From assembly GCA_022827165.1 (NCBI GenBank), contig JAJDTN010000047.1, forward strand, positions 1-8,133: 8,133 nt of DNA, in the 5' to 3' direction. The notes beneath the pieces are model-generated. The model was not told where the DNA came from and did no database searches. It saw nothing but the letters and a program-made list of their open reading frames with translations. Each line of letters starts with the position of its first letter. Positions within the stretch are counted from its first letter, which is position 1. This document shows, one piece after another, positions 1-5,459 of this stretch. A program made the translations under genes and the position numbers. The stretch comes from Candidatus Latescibacterota bacterium (lineage in GTDB: Bacteria > Latescibacterota > UBA2968 > UBA8231).

Positions 1-714
1 GAGCACGGCCAGGTTGACGGAGGCCCGCAGCTCCGCGAAGGGCGAGACCCCCGAGGCCAGCGACAGGGAGGCCCTGAACTCCTCCTCGGCCCGGGGGAGC
101 TCTCCGAGGGCCTGGGAGGCAATCGCCTGCGTGCACATGACCTGGGCCAGCGCCGCCCCCTCCCCGGGGCATTCCGCCATCGCTCTCTCGCACTCCTCGC
201 GGGCGTCCCCGTAACGGCCGTGGCGCAGCCGGAGGGCGGCCTTCTCTTGGAGTCCCGCGGCCAGCAGCCGGGTCTTGCCGGCGAGGCTCGCGGCCTGCAC
301 CACCCGGTCGAGGGTGGACTCGGCGCCGGCGGGGTCGCCCAGGACGTAGTGGACGTACCCCAGGTTCAGCCGGCAGGCGAGGGCGGCGTCGGGCAGGCCC
401 CGCTCCTCGAGCCGGCCGGCGCTCCCGGAGAGCTGGGTCAGGGCGCCGCGCCAGTCCGACGCCAGGGCGAGGGCGACGCCTTCGGCCATGGCAGGCAAGG
501 GATGCGGCCAGTGCGCCTGCACCGCCTGGAAGGAACCCGCCGCCTCCCGGGCATCGCCGCCGGCGAGCTCGCGGTGGGCGTCCTCGAGCCGCTGCCGGAT
601 CGAGGGGGATGCCCCCGCCTCTCGGGCCGACTCGAGCAGGCTCCCCGGCGGCGGCGTGAGCAGGGCCGTGCCGTCGTCGGGGAGGCAGATGGATTCCAGG
701 GACTCCGGCTGCAC
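1..714 (-). CDS. TPR-repeat protein, 3' end cut by window edge
   Basis: The first 238 residues of a larger protein are visible. After a Ser/Pro-rich, unassigned N-terminus (about 1-40), the chain becomes Ala/Leu/Arg-rich helix pairs. At least three TPR-like units stand out: about 111-144 (LNLGYVHYVLGDPAGAE), 151-184 (KAALRLRHGRYGDARE) and 187-220 (QAIASQALGELPRAEEEF). There is no signal peptide, so it is probably cytoplasmic. The start is GTG at 714: an in-frame TAA sits directly upstream (717-715), and an AAAGGA ribosome site (728-723) lies 8 bases before it. It follows the GT4 gene by 23 bases, so it is probably in the same operon. TPR segments mediate protein contacts and do not reveal function. 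Several bacterial regulators, including some sigma-54 activators, combine TPRs with a C-terminal effector domain. Given the sigma-54-like promoters nearby this is a possibility, but that part is not in the window. Confidence 0.8.
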   Translation of the reverse strand, partial: MQPESLESICLPDDGTALLTPPPGSLLESAREAGASPSIRQRLEDAHRELAGGDAREAAGSFQAVQAHWPHPLPAMAEGVALALASDWRGALTQLSGSAGRLEERGLPDAALACRLNLGYVHYVLGDPAGAESTLDRVVQAASLAGKTRLLAAGLQEKAALRLRHGRYGDAREECERAMAECPGEGAALAQVMCTQAIASQALGELPRAEEEFRASLSLASGVSPFAELRASVNLAVL

Positions 715-737
715 TTAGGGCATCCTTTCGGGCGCGC

Positions 738-1928
738 TCAGGCGGCGGCGCGGGCGGCGGTGATGGAGGAGAACAGCTCGAGGTAGCGGTCGGCCTGCGC
801 CCGCAGCGGGAAGGCGCGGCACACGTGCTCGCGGCCGCCGCGGCCGAGGCGGCGACGCAGGGCGTCGTCGTCGAGGAGGGAGAGGATGGCCCGCGCCACC
901 TTCACCGGATCCCGGCCGTCGACCAGGAGGCCCCCGGTGCCGTTTCCGAGGACCTCGGCCATGCCCTCGCCGCGGGGGGCCACCACCGGTGTCCCGCAGG
1001 CCAGGGACTCGGCCGGCGCGGCGCCGAAGTCCTCGCCCCCGCCGGCCACGACGCACAGGTGCGAGCGCGAGTAGAGAGCGGGCATGTGGCGGGCCTTGAA
1101 CACCCCCCCGCCGAAGCGCACCCTGGCGCCCAGCTCCTTCATCTGCACCAGGGCGGACAGGTAGTCGGCGTAGGCGTTGCCCACGAGGGGGTGGCGGAGG
1201 CCGGCGTGGCCCGCGATCAGCAGGGTGGCGTCGGGGCGCAGGGCGACGACCAGCTCGAAGGCCTCGATGAGCGGCTCGAGGCCCTGCCTCGGGTCGATGC
1301 GCACGGGGCTGGTGACAAGCGGGCCCGGAATGCCGCCCAGCACGGTGTAGCGGTGAAGGGCGGCCTCGGCGGCCGGCGCCGCCACGGGCCGGTAGAGCTC
1401 GGTGTCGACGCCCATGGGGACCGGGGTCATGGGCAGGCCGAAGCGCTCTTCGGCGCGGCGGCACTGGGAGCGCGAGAGGCCGACGAAGAGATCGGCGCCG
1501 CAGCCCAGGACCTCCCGGAAGCGGGCGTCGGACGGCGCGGGCAGATCGGGGAGGACGGCGATGAAGGGGAGTCCGAGCCGCCGGCGGATCTCGGCGCCGG
1601 CCAGGGCCGTAGAGGCTCCGAAGCTGCAGACCGCGTCGGCGTCGGCCAGCAGCGAGCACCAGTGCGGGGCGAGCCCGCGGCAGGCGCCGGCGGTGAGCCT
1701 CGGCTCGGGGTCGTCCGCGCCGGGCACCGAGGTCCGGTGCACCTGGATGGGGGAGCCGCCGGGTCGGAGCAGGATCTCGTCGCTGGCCAGCCCCCGCCCC
1801 TCTCCGACGATGGACAGGACGCGGACCCCGCAGCCGCGCCGCGACAGGCCGGCGGCGCAGTCCAGAACCTGGCGCTCCAGGCCCCCGGAAAGGGGCGGCA
1901 TCTCCTGACCGATCAGGGCGATGTTCAT
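738..1928 (-). CDS. Glycosyltransferase family 4 (GT-B fold), intact
   Basis: A 396-residue protein with the layout of GT4 retaining glycosyltransferases, which move a sugar from a nucleotide-sugar donor to an acceptor in the cytoplasm. The N-terminal Rossmann half opens with MNIALIGQEMPPLSGGLERQ (1-20), including the usual PP..GG loop. The linker has PMGVDTELYRP (171-181). The C-terminal donor-binding half has TSPVRIDPRQGLEPLIEAF (206-224) and the EX7E signature, E299 to E307 in EDFGAAPAESLACGTPVVAP. Length is normal for the family. The start is ATG at 1928: a GGAGA site (1940-1936) lies 7 bases upstream and the preceding sequence carries the sigma-54-like promoter, so a longer reading from 2090 would translate through promoter DNA. 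Its predicted 5' leader is about 43 bases. Donor and acceptor cannot be read from the sequence. It leads the second transcription unit of the cluster and is followed by the TPR gene. Confidence 0.93.
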   Translation of the reverse strand: MNIALIGQEMPPLSGGLERQVLDCAAGLSRRGCGVRVLSIVGEGRGLASDEILLRPGGSPIQVHRTSVPGADDPEPRLTAGACRGLAPHWCSLLADADAVCSFGASTALAGAEIRRRLGLPFIAVLPDLPAPSDARFREVLGCGADLFVGLSRSQCRRAEERFGLPMTPVPMGVDTELYRPVAAPAAEAALHRYTVLGGIPGPLVTSPVRIDPRQGLEPLIEAFELVVALRPDATLLIAGHAGLRHPLVGNAYADYLSALVQMKELGARVRFGGGVFKARHMPALYSRSHLCVVAGGGEDFGAAPAESLACGTPVVAPRGEGMAEVLGNGTGGLLVDGRDPVKVARAILSLLDDDALRRRLGRGGREHVCRAFPLRAQADRYLELFSSITAARAAA

Positions 1929-1981
1929 CAGCGCGTCTCCGCGGCGAGAGGGGGTGGGCCGTGGCCCTGGGCCTTCTCCCA

Positions 1982-1997
1982 TACAAACGCCGTGCCA
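1982..1997 (-). promoter_or_regulatory. Sigma-54-like promoter core (copy 1)
   Basis: Read on the minus strand from 1997, the core is TGGCACG-GCGT-TTGTA. It matches the -24/-12 consensus TGGCACRNNNNTTGCW at every defined position except the C of the -12 GC, which is T here. The identical 19-mer TGGCACGGCGTTTGTATGG (1997-1979) recurs at 5302-5284. Taking the -12 base at 1983, transcription should begin near 1971, 43 bases before the ATG of the GT4 gene. Identity between copies, in otherwise unlike flanks, is the main support. The non-consensus -12 is the main reservation. Confidence 0.7.
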
Positions 1998-2020
1998 CCA
2001 CCCCCGCGGCCCCGCCGCGT

Positions 2021-2041
2021 GCTGGGCGGCAACGACTTGTG
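2021..2041 (-). promoter_or_regulatory. Conserved promoter-proximal block (copy 1)
   Basis: On the minus strand this block reads CACAAGTC..TGCC.CCCA.C. It agrees with 5346-5326 at 16 of 21 positions, and both copies begin exactly 44 bases upstream of the T of TGGCAC. The sequence between block and core is not clearly conserved. This suggests a protein-binding site, for example for a bending protein or an accessory regulator. The identity of the binder is unknown. Confidence 0.5.
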
Positions 2042-2157
2042 GCCTCCCCCGGGGCCGGCCGCCCGGCCGGGTGTGAGTGACGGGTGCCACCGGTGCGGCG
2101 TGCAGGTGACACCCCCGGGACCGGGGCCCCCGCTCCCCGTGGGACGACTCTGCCTGC
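2042..2157. other. GC-rich inverted repeats between the two transcription units
   Basis: This gap follows the BtrH-like gene. It holds two perfect short inverted repeats: CCCCGG-GA-CCGGGG (2113-2126) and GGCCGG-CCGC-CCGGCC (2053-2068). Either could fold in RNA and slow polymerase leaving the upstream unit, but neither is followed by a T run on the minus strand, so I do not call a Rho-independent terminator. The first overlaps the upstream edge of the activator-site array and the second lies just downstream of that array. No open reading frame here looks real. Confidence 0.3.
2067..2115 (-). promoter_or_regulatory. Putative upstream activator-site array (copy 1)
   Basis: Three blocks on the minus strand match the copy before the other glycosyltransferase: GGGGTGTCAC (2115-2106), CACCGG (2095-2090) and CACACCCGG (2075-2067). 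Their 5' edges lie 118, 98 and 78 bases from the -24 element, against 119, 99 and 79 in copy 2. Spacing of about two helical turns between similar CACC(C)GG elements, at this distance from a -24/-12 core, is what is expected for tandem sites of a sigma-54 enhancer-binding activator. The assignment is inferred from comparing two copies only. Confidence 0.5.
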
Positions 2158-3156
2158 CTACCATTCCACGGCCTCCGCCAGTCCCGCCAGGGCCTTGCCT
2201 TCGCGGGCCTCGATGTCCTGGAGCCGGGACTGAATGCGGGGCAGGAGACTCCGCGGCTCCTTGAGGGCCCCCTTGAGGCACAGGCTCTTCACCACGAACC
2301 AGCCCTGGGAGATCGTCCCGAGCTCGGCGCCGAGAGCCGCCAGACGGGGCTGGTCGAAGAGCCGGCCCACGTGCCCCAGGAAGCGGCCGTGCCCCTCGCG
2401 GAGCACGGCGATCTCCAGCAGCAGCCGGGCGCAATGCCGCAGATGGCTCTGCAGGTCGGCGTCCTGCCGCCCCGCCCAGGCGCCGGCATCGGCGGCGAGC
2501 TGCCGGATCCCCTCCAGGCCCGTCGCCAGGCCCGCCTGGCCGCGGGGGGCCGACATGCTCCGCAGGTTGCGGCGCAGGAGGGCCTGAAGGGGGCCGCGGC
2601 CCAGGGAAGGGGGGTGCGCGGGCGCCCGCAGCCAGGTCCAGTTGTAGCGGCCGCGCACCCCGGAGAACGCGCTCATGTCCCAACAGGCGAGGAACAGGCC
2701 GAGGGGAATGTCCCGCGCGGAGGGCTGCCAGGGCGACGGATCGATCAGGTGGACGGTGCCCGCCGGCTCGTCGTACCCGGCGGCGATGTACTGGTGGTCG
2801 GCGTGACGCAGGCGGGGATAGAGGCCGGCCCGGGCGAGGGCGAAGACGTCGACGTTGACGGCTACCGGGGTACCGGTGTCGAGCCGCGATCTCACGGCCT
2901 TCCACGCGGCGTCGGCGTCGGCGGCGGCGCGGTGGAAGAGGCCGATCCCGAAGGCGCCGAGCATCCTTGCAAGGGGGATGGCGCGGCCGTCGATGGCGAA
3001 GCGTCCCTCTTCCCGGAGGTAGAGGAAATCCCAGTTGGAGAAGCAGGACACGGTGGGCTCGTGGCCGTGGAAGCGCAGCAGACTGTCGAGCACCACGTAG
3101 ACGCAGTTGTAGTGCCGGTTGGTGCAGAAGGGGATGCCGGTGATCCGCTTGTTCAC
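2158..3156 (-). CDS. BtrH-like protein (BtrH N-terminal domain plus helical C-terminal domain)
   Basis: A 332-residue protein. The first ~145 residues follow the BtrH_N pattern, a papain/C39-like fold with a Cys-Asp-His arrangement. C18 in NRHYNCVYVVLDSLLRFHG is the likely nucleophile, D103 lies in PVAVNVDVFAL, and H121 (or H118) lies in RHADHQYIAAGYD, followed by HLIDPS. The rest (about 200-332) is helical and resembles the DUF4872-type partner domain, with GHGRFLGHVGRLF and a conserved late Trp (W286). BtrH of butirosin biosynthesis transfers an acyl chain from an acyl carrier protein to an aminoglycoside. By analogy this enzyme may transfer an acyl or aminoacyl group to, or cleave it from, the cluster's product. 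No carrier protein is visible here. The start is GTG at 3156: it overlaps the upstream stop as GTGA, has no Shine-Dalgarno of its own and so is probably translationally coupled. This start sits 10 residues before the first conserved Cys. Confidence 0.82.
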   Translation of the reverse strand: MNKRITGIPFCTNRHYNCVYVVLDSLLRFHGHEPTVSCFSNWDFLYLREEGRFAIDGRAIPLARMLGAFGIGLFHRAAADADAAWKAVRSRLDTGTPVAVNVDVFALARAGLYPRLRHADHQYIAAGYDEPAGTVHLIDPSPWQPSARDIPLGLFLACWDMSAFSGVRGRYNWTWLRAPAHPPSLGRGPLQALLRRNLRSMSAPRGQAGLATGLEGIRQLAADAGAWAGRQDADLQSHLRHCARLLLEIAVLREGHGRFLGHVGRLFDQPRLAALGAELGTISQGWFVVKSLCLKGALKEPRSLLPRIQSRLQDIEAREGKALAGLAEAVEW

Positions 3157-3788
3157 GGGGAGGCCGGGTCCGCCGCGGCCAGGGTGAGGGCGAAGAGGTG
3201 CATGGACGGGTTGTCCGGCAGCACGAGGGCCGTGAGGGGCCGGGGCCGGGGCAGGTCGATCACCTGGTGCCAGATCCCGGCCTCGATGCGGGTCTCCTCC
3301 GTCTCGCATCCGGCTTCGGGCGGCGAGGAGCCGATGAGAGAAGAGAGAGGGACCGACGTGTCGGGAGTCATCAGCGGACACGAGAGGGCCGCTCTTTCGC
3401 CGTACTGGAGCCCTCCGTAGCGCGGCGCGTCGCTCAGTCCCAGGCGGGTCTCCGCCAATGTGTCGTCGGAGGCCTGCAACCGGAGGGGTTCCTCGAAGGC
3501 CCGCCAATCGCACATGCCCAGCACGTGCAGGGCGCCCCAGGGGCCTGGCGGCAGGGGGATCACCTGGGCCTCGCAGGCGATGTTGTCCTCCGAGCCGGGG
3601 GTCGCGCCCGGAAAGAGGAAGGGGGTCCCCTGGCTGAGGATCGTCCCACCCGGGGCCGGCAGACTCTGGGAGCGGAAGGCGGTGCCCATGCCGTCGAGAC
3701 CGCCCTCCGCCGGCCGCCCGTCCGGGGCGATGCCGCCGTTGTTGAAGTGGCAGGAGAGATCGAGCGGGACGGGACGGCCCTTGGGCAT
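3153..3788 (-). CDS. Stand-alone jelly-roll, carbohydrate-binding-like protein
   Basis: A 211-residue protein without signal peptide or membrane segment. Its N-terminus has LDLSCHFNNGGIAPD (9-23), GGLDGMGTAFRSQSLP (29-44) and a strand-rich stretch with FLFPG (57-61) and LHVLGM (87-92). The end returns to strands in LTALVLPDNPSMHLFALTL (185-203). This D-L-S..(F/Y)NN.GI ... G.(L/F)DG.G.A(F/Y)....LP pattern is the one I associate with beta-sandwich accessory domains of secreted glycosidases. Here it is free-standing, and no catalytic domain is attached. ATG at 3788 has GAGGG five bases upstream, overlapping the end of the preceding gene (gap 8 bases). Its stop overlaps the BtrH-like start. The tight packing implies it acts with the BtrH-like enzyme, perhaps by holding a glycosylated substrate. 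That role is inferred, and the fold call rests on motif resemblance only. Confidence 0.75.
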   Translation of the reverse strand: MPKGRPVPLDLSCHFNNGGIAPDGRPAEGGLDGMGTAFRSQSLPAPGGTILSQGTPFLFPGATPGSEDNIACEAQVIPLPPGPWGALHVLGMCDWRAFEEPLRLQASDDTLAETRLGLSDAPRYGGLQYGERAALSCPLMTPDTSVPLSSLIGSSPPEAGCETEETRIEAGIWHQVIDLPRPRPLTALVLPDNPSMHLFALTLAAADPASP

Positions 3789-3796
3789 GGCAACCC

Positions 3797-5163
3797 TCAG
3801 GCCGGATGGGCCGGGTCACGGGAGAGTTCCCGCCCGTCGCCGGCCGCGGCGCACCCGGGCCCCCGCGGCGCCGTCGCACGCTGCCAGGCGGCGATGAAGC
3901 GCGCGTCGAAGTCGAGGCTGCCGGCCCGTGCGCCCTCGTCGAGGACTCGGCCCTCGACCCGGAGGCGCCCGCCGCCCGCGAGCCGGCGCACGGCGTCTGC
4001 GAGGCCCTCTGCCGTCGGGGTGAACCGGTGCCGGGGCGGGACCAGCATCGCCGCCTCGACCCTGTCGGGCGTGTCCGCCACCAGCGTGCAGACCCCGCGG
4101 GCCGCCGCCTCCAGGGGGGTGAGGCCGCAAGTCTCGTAGCGCGAGGGACAGACGAAGAGGCCGCGGCCGGCCAGATCGTCGAGCAGGTGGGCCAGGTCGT
4201 CGCGCGACACCCTCGGGGAAAAGCGGAATCGGTGGGCCAGGCCGGCGTCCACCAGCCCCTGCAGCCGCCGCCGCTGCGCATCATCGGGAGGCCCCCCGAT
4301 GACCAGCGCGCGCAGGTCGAGGCCCGACCTGGCCAGCCCCACGGCGGCCCTCACGAAGAGCTCGACGTTCTTGAAGGCGTCCAGCCGCGAGCAGGCCGTG
4401 CACAGGACCAGCCGGGGGCCGCCCCGGGCGATGAAGCTGCGCAGGCGCGCCCCCTCCCCGGAGAGGCCGTTCACCGCGTCGGACTCCAGGGGAGGGTGGA
4501 TCCTGTGGATGAACCGGCCCTCCACGCCGTGGGCGCGCAGGTACTCCGCCTGGATCGACGAGATCTCCACGGCGGCACCACGGCTGCGGGCCAGGTGCTT
4601 CAGTCCGAGGCGCTGGTTGACCCTCAGGTGCTCCAGCTTCTCGCGCCCGGCGCCGAAGGCTTCCGCCGCCAGGCGCGGCCCATGACCTCGACCACGTGGT
4701 CGACGAAGGGCGCGTGGTGGGTGACGACGAGGGGCCGCCCGGGCGGGTGAAAGGGCAGCAGCACGTTGGTCTGGTAGTAGAGCCGGCCGCCGCCGAGGCG
4801 CGCGCGGGCGGCCTCCAGGGCGGCGCCCAGGACCTCGCGGTCCATGCCGAAGTGAAAGCCGAGCTGGAGGGCCGGATACCCGAGCAGCGGCACCGGGCCC
4901 AGCCGCGGCCGGTCCAATCCCTCGTCGCGCCGGTAGAGGAGGAACCCCGCCAGCAGGCCCGGGCGACGCAGGGCCTCCGCCGCCCTCAGGGCATAGCCCA
5001 CCGCTCCGTACTTGAAGGGCCCGGCCGCCGATGCGGGGACGAAGTTGCCGTTGAGAACGATGATGCCTCGCGCCCAAGGGCGGGGACGGGCGCGGCCTGC
5101 GCGCGCAAGGCTGTCTGCCGCCCTCTCGGGCCGCTGCCTGACGGCGCGACCGGGGGACCCCAC
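3797..5163 (-). pseudogene. Glycosyltransferase family 4, split by a 1-base frameshift
   Basis: Two adjoining frames together make one GT4 enzyme of about 455 residues. The N-terminal half (5163 to about 4679) carries GIIVLNGNFVPASAAGPFKYG (33-53), YQTNVLLPFHPPGRPLVVTHH and ends DHVVEVMG. The C-terminal half (4678 to 3797) continues PRLAAEAFGAGREKL, then CTACSRLDAFKNVELFVRA and the EX7E signature in SRYETCGLTPLEAAARGV. The -1 shift falls at 4680-4676, in GGGCCGC. One extra C would restore a continuous frame. Without it the first half ends at a stop at 4624 and lacks the nucleotide-sugar domain. It may be a sequencing or assembly error, a genuine inactivation, or less likely slippage. The start is uncertain: GTG 5163 is the only start codon in frame after an upstream TAG, but no Shine-Dalgarno precedes it. 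It heads the first cluster unit, behind the second sigma-54-like promoter. Confidence 0.8.
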
Positions 5164-5275
5164 CGGGCGCGGGGCCCGCGGACGGTCGAAGGCTGGGGAC
5201 CGCCTGGCGGGAGCTGATCCGGGATCTGCGATGGCGGCGACCTATCCCGTGGATGGGGTGGGAGGAGGGCTCTGC
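5164..5275 (-). other. Predicted untranslated leader of the first cluster unit
   Basis: If transcription starts about 12 bases past the -12 element (near 5276), roughly 112 bases precede the only in-frame start (GTG 5163). I find no convincing Shine-Dalgarno and no small reading frame with a good start here. No riboswitch-like or strong hairpin structure is evident by eye. The real start of the glycosyltransferase could be misjudged if a second base error lies in this region. Confidence 0.35.
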
Positions 5276-5286
5276 CGCCGCATCCA

Positions 5287-5302
5287 TACAAACGCCGTGC
5301 CA
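5287..5302 (-). promoter_or_regulatory. Sigma-54-like promoter core (copy 2)
   Basis: The minus strand from 5302 reads TGGCACG-GCGT-TTGTA, identical to the core at 1997-1982 and continuing identically through TATGG to 5284. It lies 139 bases before the GTG of the frameshifted glycosyltransferase, in the gap after the radical SAM gene. The single departure from the -24/-12 consensus (T for C in the -12 GC) is shared by both copies. That points to selection for this exact sequence or to a recent duplication. Confidence 0.7.
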
Positions 5303-5325
5303 GCGCCGCCCTTTGCACTCCAGCG

Positions 5326-5346
5326 GTTGGGGGGCAGGGACTTGCG
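5326..5346 (-). promoter_or_regulatory. Conserved promoter-proximal block (copy 2)
   Basis: This is the counterpart of the block at 2041-2021. The minus strand reads CGCAAGTC..TGCC.CCCA.C and begins 44 bases upstream of the TGGCAC T, as in copy 1. The nine bases before each block also agree partly (6 of 9). Confidence 0.5.
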
Positions 5347-5373
5347 GACTCTTCCCCGCTACCTGGGGCGATG

Positions 5374-5421
5374 CCGGTGTGTGCTCTAGCAGTCGCCGGT
5401 GTGTGTAGTGCGTGACACCCC
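5374..5421 (-). promoter_or_regulatory. Putative upstream activator-site array (copy 2)
   Basis: On the minus strand the blocks are GGGGTGTCAC (5421-5412), CACCGG (5401-5396) and CACACCGG (5381-5374). Within this copy the 11-mer CACACACCGGC occurs twice (5405-5395 and 5383-5373) with a 22-base period, about two turns of the helix. Its distance from the -24 element suits an enhancer-binding activator dimer pair. The array lies in the intergenic gap just past the stop of the radical SAM gene. Confidence 0.5.
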
Positions 5422-5459
5422 GCGGTGGCGCACCCTCTGGAGATCCCGCCGCTCTCCCC

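Noticed and set aside
715..2112. Minus-strand 465-codon frame overlapping the intact glycosyltransferase
   Set aside because: Low-complexity Arg/Pro/Gly product. The alternative frame gives a full GT4 protein with the EX7E motif and a proper ribosome site.
825..2264. Long plus-strand reading frame (479 codons) opposite the intact glycosyltransferase
   Set aside because: Its product is Gly/Ala/Arg/Gln-rich without family motifs and runs antisense to a well-supported gene and through the promoter. Such frames are common in GC-rich DNA.
2371..4139. Plus-strand frames opposite the BtrH-like and jelly-roll genes
   Set aside because: Compositionally biased products with no motifs, antisense to well-supported genes.
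2158..4284. A single 708-codon minus-strand protein
   Set aside because: Only its last 332 codons resemble a family. The rest reads the jelly-roll and glycosyltransferase genes in the wrong frame. The BtrH-like gene starts at GTG 3156.
5281..5286. ATG codons at the end of promoter copy 2 as a start for the first glycosyltransferase
   Set aside because: They lie upstream of the predicted transcript start, the same TATGG belongs to the conserved promoter core, and their frames do not read the N-terminal GT4 motifs.
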